From Arthrobacter sp. StoSoilB22 (GTDB taxonomy: Bacteria > Actinomycetota > Actinomycetes > Actinomycetales > Micrococcaceae), in NCBI RefSeq assembly GCF_019977315.1, contig NZ_AP024652.1:186001-250000 (forward strand): a stretch of DNA of 64,000 bases, read 5' to 3'. Made by a program: the position numbers and the translations under genes. This document shows, piece by piece, positions 17,294 to 26,185 of this stretch (within the stretch, counting starts at the first letter, position 1; each line of letters begins with the position of its first letter). The notes beneath the pieces were generated by a model. The model was not told the origin of the DNA and ran no database searches. It saw only the letters and a program-made list of their open reading frames with translations.

Positions 17294-18667
17294 TCAGGTG
17301 ATCAGCAGTTCCAGGGCCTCGGCCAAGTGGCCCACTTCGCGCACCGAGAAGCCCTCCGGGATTACACCTGCACCCGCAGGGCTCGCCGGGACAATGGCGT
17401 GCGTGAAGCCGAGCCGGTGGGCTTCCTGGATGCGCTGGTTGATCCCCGGCACGGGGCGCACCTCGCCCGCCAAGCCAACTTCGCCGAAAGCAATGAGTCG
17501 TTGGGGGAGTGCCTTGCGGGACTTCGCCGAAGCTACGGCCAAAGCAACAGCCAGGTCCGTGGCCGGTTCGGTCAGCTTCACGCCGCCCACGGTCGCCACA
17601 TAGGAATCGTCCTTGTGCAACACGCAGCCGGCACGCTGCTGAAGAACGGCCAGCAGCATGGCCACCCGGGAGCTCTCCAGCCCGCTGGTAGCACGGCGGG
17701 GTTGCGAGTTGGGACTCTCGGCAAGGAGCGACTGCACCTCTGCAAGCAGCGGCCTGCGACCCTCCATGGTCACAGTGATGCAGGTGCCCGAAACGGGCTC
17801 ACGGGTCCGTGAAACGAACAAACCGCTGGGATCAGCCAACCCCTCGATGCCCGTTTCGTTGAGGTCGAAGCATCCGACGTCGTCCGTGGCACCGTAGCGG
17901 TTCTTCACGGCGCGGAGCAGGCGCAGACGGGAGTGGCGCTCGCCTTCGAACTGGCACACCACGTCTACCAGGTGTTCCAACAAACGCGGGCCGGCGATGG
18001 TGCCTTCCTTGGTCACGTGGCCCACCAGCAGCGTGGTCATGTTGCGTCGCTTGGCCGCAGAGATGATGGACGCCGCCACCTCACGAACCTGGGACACACC
18101 GCCCGCGCTGCCCTCCACGTCCGCGCTGCTTAGCGTCTGAACGGAGTCCACAATCAGCAACTTGGGTTCAAGCTTCTCCACCTGGCCCAGTGCCTGGCCA
18201 AGATCTGTTTCAGCCGAAAGATAAAGGGTGTGGGCCACGGCGTCGATCCGCTCGGCCCGCAACTTCACCTGCGCCGCCGACTCCTCGCCCGTGATGTACA
18301 GGACATCCTGTCCCGTGCGCGCGAATTTCGCAGCTACATCCAGCAGCAGCGTGGACTTCCCGACGCCGGGTTCCCCAGCCAGCAGGATGACGGCACCGGG
18401 GACCAACCCTCCTCCCAGGACGCGGTCCAACTCGTCCACTCCCGTGGGCAGGAACGCCGCGGTGGTCCCATCCACCTCAGCGATCCGGCGGGCCGGCTCC
18501 AAAACTGTTGCGGCCGCCGTCGTACGCGCTACCGTGGCGCCGTACTCCTCCACGGTTCCCCAGGCCTGGCACTCACCGCAGCGGCCCACCCACTTGATGG
18601 CGGTCCAGCCGCATTCGGCGCATTTGTAAGCGGGTGTCTTGGAAGCGCGGGAGGTCTTGGAAGCCAT
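17294..18667 (-). CDS. radA: DNA repair protein RadA (RecA-related branch-migration helicase)
   Basis: Processes recombination intermediates alongside RecA. The 457 residues begin with a C4 zinc finger (KCAECGW...GRCGECQAWG), followed by the ATPase core with Walker A GEPGVGKST and LLIVDSVQTL as Walker B. The RadA-specific KNRFG motif is KNRYG here, a conservative variant common in actinobacteria. The C-terminal third is the Lon-like domain (DLAVALAVASAKSRKALP). Its downstream neighbour in mycobacteria is disA; here the reading direction leads instead into the membrane protein, toxin-antitoxin pair and nitrogen operon before disA. Confidence 0.95.
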   Translation of the reverse strand: MASKTSRASKTPAYKCAECGWTAIKWVGRCGECQAWGTVEEYGATVARTTAAATVLEPARRIAEVDGTTAAFLPTGVDELDRVLGGGLVPGAVILLAGEPGVGKSTLLLDVAAKFARTGQDVLYITGEESAAQVKLRAERIDAVAHTLYLSAETDLGQALGQVEKLEPKLLIVDSVQTLSSADVEGSAGGVSQVREVAASIISAAKRRNMTTLLVGHVTKEGTIAGPRLLEHLVDVVCQFEGERHSRLRLLRAVKNRYGATDDVGCFDLNETGIEGLADPSGLFVSRTREPVSGTCITVTMEGRRPLLAEVQSLLAESPNSQPRRATSGLESSRVAMLLAVLQQRAGCVLHKDDSYVATVGGVKLTEPATDLAVALAVASAKSRKALPQRLIAFGEVGLAGEVRPVPGINQRIQEAHRLGFTHAIVPASPAGAGVIPEGFSVREVGHLAEALELLIT

Positions 18668-18717
18668 GGGTTCCAGCGTAGTGGCGGGGACTGACAGTAT
18701 TAGCCACCGGGTGGACG

Positions 18718-19956
18718 CTACAGCGCCGGGAGCACCGCCCGGGCCTCGTCCGGTTCCATGCCGCTCGCCTCCAGCAGATCAACCATGAGTGGCCGGAACA
18801 GCATCACCACGGTTTCTCCCTCGAGCCTTTGCACGTCCAGCATCTTGGGATGCAGGCGCGCCGCAATGTCTGAAAGTTCGTTCCGGGCCCGGCGCAGATG
18901 CACCCGCCGTGTGCCCTCGCTCTGCTCCGACAACCCAATGGTCATCTCGTCGATCGCCGCGGCAGTTTCCTGAAGGACTTCGGAGATGCTCTCGATCGCT
19001 TCGTCGGACAACGCGGCATGGTTGATTGCGCTGGTGAGGCGCCGGGCAAACACCCGGCTGTTACGCAACGCCAGGTCGATGTACTCCAGGGAGTGCTCCA
19101 AGTCGGCAAGCTCATCGCGGTGCCTCCGATGTGCCGGTGCCAGTGTGGCGACCTCACCGGAAGCCCGCAGAGTCTGCCGCATCCGATCCACCAAAGGCTG
19201 GCAGTTCCGGCCACGGATCAGGGCATGCCAGGCCTGGGTGGAATCGCTGTCGATCATGGCCTTGGCACACTCACGCAGCACCTCCGAAAGCTCATGCAGG
19301 ATCTTCTGGACATCCTTACGGGGCTCCCGGCGCGGGTCCTTCGGCACCAGGAATGTCACCAGCAGCGCAAAAACGCCACCCACCACGGCATCCAGGCTTC
19401 GGGTAAACGGCCCACCTGCCGGCGCCGGCAGCAGGACCACCAGCAACGACTGCAAGCCCAGTTGGGTAGTGAAGATGGTGCCGCTGTCCAGGAACCTGGC
19501 CAGCAGGATGGAAAAAAGAAGCACGACGGCGGCCTGCCAGATCCCAGCGCCCAGCCAGTGAAGCAGCAGGTCACCAACCACGATGCCCAGCGTGCAGCCA
19601 AGACCCACCTCGATCACCCGGCGCAGGCGTGGATCGCGGGAGAAACCGAGGGCAATCAAGGAAGAAGTAGCGGCAAACAAAGGACCCTGGTGGCCCAGCA
19701 CGTACTCAGCGAAAGCGTAGGCACCCACGGCGCACACCGTCATCTGAATGGCCGGTGTCAACGAATTCCGGCTGCGAACCAATCCGGTCCTGACTCTGGC
19801 GCGCAGGAACCTCTTGCTTGCAGTAAATCCCTTTGCGGCAGCCATGCGTTCCAGTCTATTTGCCCGGCCGGCGTTCCCACGAAGAGCAACTACCTCAAGC
19901 CAGGCACCCCTCAAGGTGGCACGCGCCACATAACCCAATGGTCCGCCGTCGTTCAT
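18718..19956 (-). CDS. FUSC/aromatic acid exporter-type membrane protein
   Basis: A roughly 412-residue protein. The first half has about five or six membrane segments (ISLTPAIQMTVCAVGAYAFAEYVLG-like start, VVVLLFSILLARFL, VVGGVFALLVTFLVP) typical of the FUSC domain. The C-terminal half is a charged helical cytoplasmic domain (RDELADLEHSLEYIDLAL, EAIESISEVLQETAAAIDEM), as in aromatic acid exporter-like proteins. Substrate unknown. The chosen ATG has AAGGTGA seven bases upstream; a shorter start at MAAAKGFTASKRF (19845) is possible. The chosen start falls within the PHO-box-like repeat of the divergent pst operon. Confidence 0.75.
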   Translation of the reverse strand: MNDGGPLGYVARATLRGAWLEVVALRGNAGRANRLERMAAAKGFTASKRFLRARVRTGLVRSRNSLTPAIQMTVCAVGAYAFAEYVLGHQGPLFAATSSLIALGFSRDPRLRRVIEVGLGCTLGIVVGDLLLHWLGAGIWQAAVVLLFSILLARFLDSGTIFTTQLGLQSLLVVLLPAPAGGPFTRSLDAVVGGVFALLVTFLVPKDPRREPRKDVQKILHELSEVLRECAKAMIDSDSTQAWHALIRGRNCQPLVDRMRQTLRASGEVATLAPAHRRHRDELADLEHSLEYIDLALRNSRVFARRLTSAINHAALSDEAIESISEVLQETAAAIDEMTIGLSEQSEGTRRVHLRRARNELSDIAARLHPKMLDVQRLEGETVVMLFRPLMVDLLEASGMEPDEARAVLPAL

Positions 19957-19972
19957 CTTCCGTTCACCTTGC
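19951..19972 (+). promoter_or_regulatory. PHO box-like direct repeat upstream of pstS
   Basis: Two 11-base units, GTTCATCTTCC (19951-19961) and GTTCACCTTGC (19962-19972), repeat head to tail, and a weaker GTTACC unit follows at 19985. The 11-bp spacing and GTTCACC core match the PhoP binding unit described in streptomycetes. It is 120-145 bp before the pstS start. The first unit overlaps the likely start of the divergent FUSC gene. Confidence 0.6.
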
Positions 19973-20094
19973 ACCGCAGATCCCGTTACCTGCGCTCCTT
20001 ACCTTCAGTAAAGGAACACATTGGTCCACAGCTCGCGCACGCCGAAATCTCCGTTCGGCCCGCATCGAAGAATCCCTGGAAGGGGCACATCCAA

Positions 20095-21216
20095 GTGAAG
20101 GCAACTCACTTCGGCCGCAACGCGGCAATCGCGGTCATCGCAGCCGGCGCTCTCGCGCTCACTGCTTGCGGTTCAGACAACGCAACCGGCACCACTGGGG
20201 GCACCCAGTCGGCAGCTACCGGCCCCAAGGTCACCGGCACCCTGACCGGCATCGGCGCGTCCTCCACCGGCGCAGCAATGGATGCTTGGAAGGCCGGCTT
20301 CTCCGCCGCAAACTCCGGCGCGACTGTTCAGTACTCCCCGGACGGTTCCGGCGCAGGCCGCAAGGCCATCATCGACGGCTCGGCACAGTTCGCCGGCTCC
20401 GATGCCTACCTGAAGGACGAAGAGCTTGAGAGCTCCAAGGCCAAGTGCGGCCCCGACGGCGCCATCAACATCCCGGTGTACATCTCCCCGATCGCTGTTG
20501 CCTTCAACGTCCCCGGCGTCACGGACCTCAAGCTCGACGCCGCGACCGTCGCCAAGATCTTCCGCGGCGAAATCGCCAAGTGGAACGATCCCGCAATCGC
20601 CGCCCTCAACGAAGGCGTCACCCTGCCGGACCTCAAGGTCACCCCCGTGAACCGCTCTGACGACTCCGGCACCACCACCAACTTCACCGACTACCTCGCA
20701 GCTGCTGCTCCCGAGGTTTGGACGGACAAGGCTGCCGGCATCTGGCCCGCAACCCTGGCAGGCGAGAACGCCAAGGGCACCTCCGGTGTGGTCAAGACCG
20801 TCACCGACACCCCGGGCGCCGTAACCTACGCTGATGACTCCGCCGTTTCCGGCAAGCTGGGCACCGCCTCCATCAAGGTGGGCGACGAATTCGTCAAGAT
20901 CTCCGCTGAAGCCGCTGCCAAGGCCGTTGAAGCCGGCAAGCCCGTTGACGGCCGCGCCGCCAACGATGTTGCCATCAAGCTGGACCGCAAGACCACCGCA
21001 TCGGGCGCCTACCCCGTAGTCCTGGTCTCGTACCACGTTGTCTGCACCACCTACGAGACCGAGGAAGTTGCTGACCTGGTCAAGGGCTTCGAAAGCTACG
21101 TCGTTTCTGACGAAGGACAGAAGACCGCAGCTGACGCCGCGAAGTCCGCACCGCTCTCCAAGGCGCTGCAGGACAAGGCAAAGGCGGCTATCGAAACCAT
21201 CAAGGCCAAGGCCTAA
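20095..21216 (+). CDS. pstS: Phosphate ABC transporter substrate-binding lipoprotein PstS
   Basis: Captures phosphate outside the membrane and passes it to PstCA. A 373-residue lipoprotein: GTG start with AAGGGG upstream, signal peptide with lipobox LTAC (AAGALALTACGSDN), then the phosphate-binding fold. Phosphate-binding signatures include GIGASSTGAAMDAW, YSPDGSGAGRKAIIDG and VNRSDDSGTTTNFTDYL, all typical of PstS. The frame is open for about 1.2 kb upstream, but that part is antisense to the FUSC gene and not coding. It heads pstSCAB, with a 138-bp hairpin-containing gap before pstC. Phosphate-starvation control by PhoP is likely from the upstream repeats. Confidence 0.96.
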   Translation: MKATHFGRNAAIAVIAAGALALTACGSDNATGTTGGTQSAATGPKVTGTLTGIGASSTGAAMDAWKAGFSAANSGATVQYSPDGSGAGRKAIIDGSAQFAGSDAYLKDEELESSKAKCGPDGAINIPVYISPIAVAFNVPGVTDLKLDAATVAKIFRGEIAKWNDPAIAALNEGVTLPDLKVTPVNRSDDSGTTTNFTDYLAAAAPEVWTDKAAGIWPATLAGENAKGTSGVVKTVTDTPGAVTYADDSAVSGKLGTASIKVGDEFVKISAEAAAKAVEAGKPVDGRAANDVAIKLDRKTTASGAYPVVLVSYHVVCTTYETEEVADLVKGFESYVVSDEGQKTAADAAKSAPLSKALQDKAKAAIETIKAKA

Positions 21217-21254
21217 GGTTTCCCGGCGGGTTTGCTGAACCCGGCTGAACACTG

Positions 21255-21312
21255 AAGTTCCCTGTCCCGCTCTCCGGTGGCCACCGCGGCACCGGCGCGG
21301 GGCAGGGAACTT
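21255..21312 (+). other. Stable intercistronic hairpin between pstS and pstC
   Basis: AAGTTCCCTG (21255-21264) pairs perfectly with CAGGGAACTT (21303-21312); an inner stem CCGGTG/CACCGG stacks inside the loop. There is no U-tract. Such a structure can protect the pstS message or attenuate read-through, which would give more binding protein than permease. Role is inferred. Confidence 0.6.
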
Positions 21313-21354
21313 AGCCATGTAAGACCAGTTCACTCCAGACTGAAGGAACGTGAA

Positions 21355-22287
21355 GTGACCACCAACTCCCTGACAACCTCCCAAGGCGCAGGACGCGCCG
21401 GGGACAAGGTTTTCTCCGGGGCCGCCATGGCCGCAGGGTGCCTGATTCTCGCGGTCCTCTTCGGAGTCGCGTTGTTCCTTGTGGTGCAGGCAATCCCTGC
21501 CCTGACCGCTCCGGCCGAGGACATCCAGGGCGGCAACGGCTTCTTCGCCTACATCGCCCCGATCGTGGTGGGCACACTGATTGCCGCCGTGATCGCCCTC
21601 GTCATCGCCACCCCCGTGGCAATCGGCGTGGCACTGTTCATCTCCCACTACGCTCCGCGCCGGCTCGCTGCCGGCCTGGGCTACGTGGTGGACCTGCTCG
21701 CAGCCATCCCCTCCGTTGTCTACGGCGCCTGGGGTGCGGCTTTCCTGGCCAAGGAGATCTCCCCGGCCTATGACTGGCTGGCCACTTACCTCGGCTGGAT
21801 CCCCATCTTCGAAGGACCGGCGTCCGCCACCGGCAAGACCATCCTGACCGCCGGCATCGTCCTTTCCGTTATGGTCCTGCCCATCATCACCTCCCTGTCC
21901 CGCGAAATCTTCCTGCAGACCCCCAAGCTGCACGAGGAAGCCGCGCTGGCACTCGGAGCCACCCGCTGGGAAATGATCAAGATGGCCGTGCTGCCCTTCG
22001 GCCGTCCGGGCATCATCAGCGCCATCATGCTGGGCTTGGGCCGGGCACTTGGCGAGACCATGGCCGTTGCCCTGGTGCTCTCCTCCGGTGTCCTCACTGC
22101 CAGTCTCATCCAGTCCGGCAACCAGACCATCGCCGCGGAAATCGCACTGAACTTCCCGGAAGCCAGCGGTATCAAGGTCAACACGTTGATCGCCGCCGGC
22201 CTGGTGCTGTTCGTCATCACCCTGGGCGTGAACATGATCGCCCGCTGGATCATCACCCGGCACAAAGAATTCTCGGGAGCCAACTAA
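21355..22287 (+). CDS. pstC: Phosphate ABC transporter permease PstC
   Basis: A 310-residue inner-membrane permease of the high-affinity phosphate transporter. GTG start with AAGGA seven bases upstream; an upstream in-frame ATG would add residues lying in the hairpin region and is less likely. Six membrane segments are visible, for example GCLILAVLFGVALFLVVQAI and AGIVLSVMVLPIITSLS. The ABC-contact (EAA-like) loop is EEAALALGATRWEMIKMAVLPFG. It forms the channel with PstA, whose ATG follows its stop with no gap. Confidence 0.95.
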   Translation: MTTNSLTTSQGAGRAGDKVFSGAAMAAGCLILAVLFGVALFLVVQAIPALTAPAEDIQGGNGFFAYIAPIVVGTLIAAVIALVIATPVAIGVALFISHYAPRRLAAGLGYVVDLLAAIPSVVYGAWGAAFLAKEISPAYDWLATYLGWIPIFEGPASATGKTILTAGIVLSVMVLPIITSLSREIFLQTPKLHEEAALALGATRWEMIKMAVLPFGRPGIISAIMLGLGRALGETMAVALVLSSGVLTASLIQSGNQTIAAEIALNFPEASGIKVNTLIAAGLVLFVITLGVNMIARWIITRHKEFSGAN

Positions 22288-23391
22288 ATGTCCGCCACAG
22301 TAGTCCGCAAGCGCTCAGCGCTCACCAAGGGCCAGCTGCCCAAGTTCGCGCCCTACATTGTCCTGGCCGTCGCACTCATTGTGGGCGCGGCCATCATGGC
22401 GCTCATCGGCTTCAACGCCTTCGGCTGGGGCATCGTCTCCGCCATCCTGTTTGCCGTGGTCCTGGTTTCCTGGAGCGGGGCCGTTGAAGGCTCCAGGAAG
22501 GCCAAGGACAAGCTCGCCACATGCCTTGTGGTGGGCTCGTTCCTGATTGCACTCCTGCCCCTGATCTCGGTGATCTTCACCGTGCTGGTCAACGGCATTC
22601 CCGGCCTCATCACTCCCGGCTTCCTGGGCACGTCCATGAACGGTGTCACCGGCGCGTATGACAACAAGGCAGTGGAGGAAGGCGCCCCGGTCCTGGGCGG
22701 TATCTACCACGCACTGCTGGGCACCATCCAGATCACGCTCCTTGCCACGGTCATCTCCGTACCCGTGGGTCTTCTCACCTCCATCTACCTGGTGGAATAC
22801 GGGAACGGCCGTCCGTTGGCCCGCGCCATCACGTTCTTCGTGGATGTCATGACCGGCATCCCCTCGATCGTGGCCGGCCTCTTCGCGGCAGCGTTCTTCT
22901 TCGCCATCGTGGGCCCCGGCACCAAGACCGGTGCGGTAGCCGCCGTCGCGCTTTCAGTCCTGATGATCCCTGTTGTTGTCCGCTCCAGCGAGGAAATGCT
23001 CAAGATCGTCCCCAACGAGCTCCGCGAGGCATCGTACGCCCTGGGCGTCCGGAAATGGCGCACCATCACCAAAGTGGTTATCCCGACGGCGATCTCCGGC
23101 ATCGCGTCCGGCGTCACCCTGGCGATCGCCCGCGTGATCGGTGAAACCGCGCCCATCCTGGTGACCGCCGGCTTCGCCACCACCATCAACAACAACGTCT
23201 TCAGCGGCTGGATGGCCTCGCTGCCCACGTTCATTTATACGCAGATCCTCAACCCGACGTCGCCGTCCAACCCTGAGCCGTCGGATCAGCGGGCCTGGGG
23301 CGCGGCGCTGGTGCTGATCATCCTGGTGATGCTCCTGAACCTCGGAGCCCGCCTCATCGCCCGTCTGTTCGCGCCCAAAACGGGCCGCTAG
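22288..23391 (+). CDS. pstA: Phosphate ABC transporter permease PstA
   Basis: A 367-residue permease, longer than many PstA because of an N-terminal pair of extra membrane segments ([21 protein letters not shown] and [20 protein letters not shown]) ahead of the common core. The core has [19 protein letters not shown], the periplasmic part with [16 protein letters not shown] residues, and the coupling loop [21 protein letters not shown]. It begins at the base after the pstC stop with GGAG inside the pstC end, so it is translationally coupled. Partner of PstC in the transmembrane channel. Confidence 0.95.
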   Translation: MSATVVRKRSALTKGQLPKFAPYIVLAVALIVGAAIMALIGFNAFGWGIVSAILFAVVLVSWSGAVEGSRKAKDKLATCLVVGSFLIALLPLISVIFTVLVNGIPGLITPGFLGTSMNGVTGAYDNKAVEEGAPVLGGIYHALLGTIQITLLATVISVPVGLLTSIYLVEYGNGRPLARAITFFVDVMTGIPSIVAGLFAAAFFFAIVGPGTKTGAVAAVALSVLMIPVVVRSSEEMLKIVPNELREASYALGVRKWRTITKVVIPTAISGIASGVTLAIARVIGETAPILVTAGFATTINNNVFSGWMASLPTFIYTQILNPTSPSNPEPSDQRAWGAALVLIILVMLLNLGARLIARLFAPKTGR

Positions 23392-23399
23392 CCGGGCCA

Positions 23400-23418
23400 G
23401 CCGCCGTTTGACGGCGGC
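23400..23418 (+). other. Hairpin between pstA and pstB
   Basis: A perfect 7-bp stem, GCCGCCG and CGGCGGC around a TTTGA loop, fills the gap 40 bases before pstB. No U-tract follows. It may adjust the level of PstB relative to the permeases or stabilise message ends. Role inferred. Confidence 0.5.
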
Positions 23419-23458
23419 CCCTTCACACTTCCAAACCCCCAAGGAACAAAGGAACACC

Positions 23459-24238
23459 ATGTCCAAGCGCATCGACGTCAAAGACCTCAATGTCTACTAC
23501 GGCAACTTCCTGGCCGTCGAGGACGTCAACATCAACATTCAGGCCAAGTCCGTTACGGCCTTCATCGGCCCGTCCGGCTGCGGCAAGTCCACCTTCCTCC
23601 GCACGCTGAACCGCATGCACGAGGTCCTCCCCGGCGCACGCGTCGAGGGCGAGGTCCTCCTGGATGGCGACAACCTCTACGGCCCCGGCGTGGACCCCGT
23701 AACGGTCCGCACCCAGGTGGGCATGGTCTTCCAGCGGCCCAACCCGTTCCCCACCATGTCCATCCGCGACAACGTGCTGGCCGGCGTGAAGCTGAACAAC
23801 AAGAAGATCTCCAAGGGTGCAGCCGATGCCCTGGTGGAGAAGTCCCTGGTGGGCGCCAACCTGTGGAACGAGGTCAAGGACCGCCTGGACAAGCCCGGCT
23901 CCGGCCTTTCCGGTGGTCAGCAGCAGCGCCTGTGCATCGCCCGCGCCATCGCCGTTGAGCCCCAGGTGATCCTCATGGACGAGCCCTGCTCCGCCCTGGA
24001 CCCCATCTCCACGCTGGCTGTTGAGGACCTCATCAACGAGCTCAAGGACCAGTACACCGTGGTGATCGTTACCCACAACATGCAGCAGGCTGCGCGCGTG
24101 TCCGACAAGACCGCGTTCTTCAACATCGCAGGCACGGGCAAGCCCGGCAAGCTCATCGAATTCGCTGACACCACCAGCATCTTCAACAACCCCGCACATA
24201 AGGCCACGGAAGACTACGTCTCCGGCCGCTTCGGATAA
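23459..24238 (+). CDS. pstB: Phosphate ABC transporter ATP-binding protein PstB
   Basis: A 259-residue ATPase that drives PstCA. Walker A is GPSGCGKS, the signature is [15 protein letters not shown], Walker B is [13 protein letters not shown], and the switch His is in [15 protein letters not shown]-loop QRPNPFPTM is the PstB type. The ATG has AAAGGAACACC upstream. The frame is open earlier through the preceding gap, but that part contains the hairpin and is not protein-like. It is the last gene of the operon, followed by a strong terminator. No phoU is next to it. Confidence 0.97.
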   Translation: MSKRIDVKDLNVYYGNFLAVEDVNINIQAKSVTAFIGPSGCGKSTFLRTLNRMHEVLPGARVEGEVLLDGDNLYGPGVDPVTVRTQVGMVFQRPNPFPTMSIRDNVLAGVKLNNKKISKGAADALVEKSLVGANLWNEVKDRLDKPGSGLSGGQQQRLCIARAIAVEPQVILMDEPCSALDPISTLAVEDLINELKDQYTVVIVTHNMQQAARVSDKTAFFNIAGTGKPGKLIEFADTTSIFNNPAHKATEDYVSGRFG

Positions 24239-24281
24239 GGGGTCCTGCAGATTCCGGCTTCTATGGGGGGAGTCGGCACAG

Positions 24282-24328
24282 AACGACGGCGGCCGTCGCC
24301 TTGGGGGTACGGCCGCCGTCGTTTTTTC
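24282..24328 (+). terminator. Rho-independent terminator after pstB
   Basis: A perfect 15-bp stem: left arm 24282-24296 (AACGACGGCGGCCGT), loop of 12 bases, right arm 24309-24323, followed directly by a run of T. It closes the pst operon, and the A-rich flank may also help terminate the convergent PiT gene. Confidence 0.9.
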
Positions 24329-24355
24329 TTAACTAGTTGGGTTCGTTCGTGAAGT

Positions 24356-25372
24356 TCAGAGGTCCGCCAGGGGCGAGAACGCCAGCTCCAGGATGAAGGC
24401 CGCTGCGGCCGTGATCAACGGCGTTGCCACCCAGAACAACAGGATTCTCCGGACCAGGCGCCTATTCACAGCGTGGAACCGCTGGTTCACGCCGGCGCCC
24501 AGCACGGACGCGGTCAGCGTGTGCGTCGTGGAGAGTGGCAGGTGAAGACCTATGGCGCCCACGAACAGCATCACGGACGTCAAGGTTTGTGCCACGAAAC
24601 CTCGCAGTGGATCAACCCGAATCAGTTTGTGTCCAAGGGTGTGGGAGATCCGCCAGCCGCCGAACATCGTCCCCGCAGTGAGCATGACGGCGGTGAGCAG
24701 GAGGGTCCAGAGGGGCACGTCGCTGCCACTGGACAGGCCCGCGGCCACGACCGCGAGCACCATCACAGCTGCCGTGCGCTGACCATCCTGGAGGCCATGG
24801 CCGAAGGCCACAGCTGCGGTGGAGACGGCCTGCGCCCGGCGGAACCGCCGGTTGACCACGTTCGGTTGCGTGTAGCGTGCAGCCCACGTCACTGGCCAAA
24901 CCAGCAGGTACGCAGCCACGAACGCGATCACGGGCGAGAGCAGCAGGGGCAGGGCAACTTGGGCGAGCAGCACGTTGTCCATGCCGCCCACCGCGTTCCC
25001 GCCCACAAGAATGCTCGCGGCGCCGGCACCAATCAGGCCGCCAACCAGCGAGTTCGTCGAAGACAAGGGAATGCCGCGCCACCACGCGTAGACGCCCCAC
25101 AAGATGGCGGCGGTGAGCGCGGAGGCCAGTATGGTGAGGCCGCTGGTCCCACTGGGCAGGGTGATCCACGACTGCGTGAAGGCGAGAATGAAGGTGCCGC
25201 TGAGCATGGCACCCACAAAATTGAAGATGGCCGCCAGCAGCACAGCAATCGACGGCGTGAGGGCGCGGGTCCGGGTGGAAAGCGCGACGGCGTTGGAGAC
25301 GTCGCGGAAGCCGTTGAGGAACGCGAACCCGGAGGCCAAAGCAACGACGAGGACCAGGAAGGCGAGGGTCAC
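24356..25372 (-). CDS. pit: PiT-family inorganic phosphate transporter
   Basis: A 338-residue low-affinity phosphate permease. Nine or ten membrane segments, and the two PiT repeats are visible: NGFRDVSNAVALSTRTRAL in the first half and the STTHT motif (LPLSTTHTLTASVLG) in the second. GTG start has AAGGAATCATGAC upstream; the gene begins one base after the stop of the DUF47 gene, so the two are co-translated. Family members carry phosphate with a cation. Placing it beside pstSCAB gives high- and low-affinity uptake in one region. It runs convergent to pst. Confidence 0.92.
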   Translation of the reverse strand: MTLAFLVLVVALASGFAFLNGFRDVSNAVALSTRTRALTPSIAVLLAAIFNFVGAMLSGTFILAFTQSWITLPSGTSGLTILASALTAAILWGVYAWWRGIPLSSTNSLVGGLIGAGAASILVGGNAVGGMDNVLLAQVALPLLLSPVIAFVAAYLLVWPVTWAARYTQPNVVNRRFRRAQAVSTAAVAFGHGLQDGQRTAAVMVLAVVAAGLSSGSDVPLWTLLLTAVMLTAGTMFGGWRISHTLGHKLIRVDPLRGFVAQTLTSVMLFVGAIGLHLPLSTTHTLTASVLGAGVNQRFHAVNRRLVRRILLFWVATPLITAAAAFILELAFSPLADL

Positions 25373-25373
25373 G

Positions 25374-25991
25374 TCATGATTCCTTGACGATGATGCTGCC
25401 CACCTGGGTGGCGACCTTCCGCATGTCCTTGGTAACTTCCACCAATTGGTTGGCGATGTCGCGATGCCGGGCATACTGCGTGGACTTCATGTCCTTGAGC
25501 ATCTCGGCAACCCAGATCCGGTGGGAGCGTTCTGCACGCTTGGCGAGCCTCAGGATTTCGATCCAGTAGTCCTCAAGCTCGTCCAGGTCCTCGAGCTTTC
25601 GCATCGCATCCACGGTGAGCTCGGCCTGCCGGCTGATGATCTCCAACTGGTCTGCGGCACGTTTGGGGAGGCGATCCAGCTTGTAGAGCGCTACGAGGTC
25701 CCCGGCTGCGTCGAGCTTCTCCATGGCCTCGTTGAGGTGGCGGGAGAGGGTGTACATGTCCTCGCGGGGGAGCGGGTTCACGAAGCTGGTCCGCATGTGC
25801 GTCAGCAGCGCGAAATGGAGGTCCAAGGATTTGGATTCGTGCTCGTGCAGCTCTTCGGCGAGGCGCTGGTGCTCACTGGCCGGCGCGCCGAGTATTTCCG
25901 AGAGCGTTCCAGTCGCGGCAACAATGACGCCGGCCATCTGCGCGAGCAGTACGAGCCCGGCAGGTTCCTGGGGAAAAAGGCGCAGCTTCAT
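25374..25991 (-). CDS. DUF47/PhoU-like accessory protein of PiT
   Basis: A 205-residue all-helical protein of the DUF47 (PhoU-like) family: KSLDLHFALLTHMRTSFVNPLPREDMYTLSRHLNEAMEKLDAAGDL is the conserved core, with the RxDxxxL-type segment that in related proteins contacts metal. DUF47 genes almost always sit next to a pit gene and are thought to control it. The ATG at MKLRLFPQEP has GGAAG upstream; ten extra codons upstream are unlikely. It precedes and is coupled to the PiT gene. Confidence 0.88.
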   Translation of the reverse strand: MKLRLFPQEPAGLVLLAQMAGVIVAATGTLSEILGAPASEHQRLAEELHEHESKSLDLHFALLTHMRTSFVNPLPREDMYTLSRHLNEAMEKLDAAGDLVALYKLDRLPKRAADQLEIISRQAELTVDAMRKLEDLDELEDYWIEILRLAKRAERSHRIWVAEMLKDMKSTQYARHRDIANQLVEVTKDMRKVATQVGSIIVKES

Positions 25992-26185
25992 GTCGCTTCC
26001 GGGCTGGGGACGGGTGGGCACGGGCAGTATGACTTGACGCCGCCCGTTTCGGTCCCAACTTTACCGGCACTGCCGCGAGGTCTGCGAAGTTCACGCAGCG
26101 TTGCGGGTACTTCTCCCCATCGCTGTGCCTCCGCAACCATGCGACACTTGGTCAAGTACCAATTAATCCACTCAATGGGGGAAGC

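Noticed and set aside
20173..22263. A 696-codon minus-strand frame antisense to pstS and pstC
   Set aside because: It is a shadow frame caused by high GC at third positions; the plus-strand frames are clear PstS and PstC.
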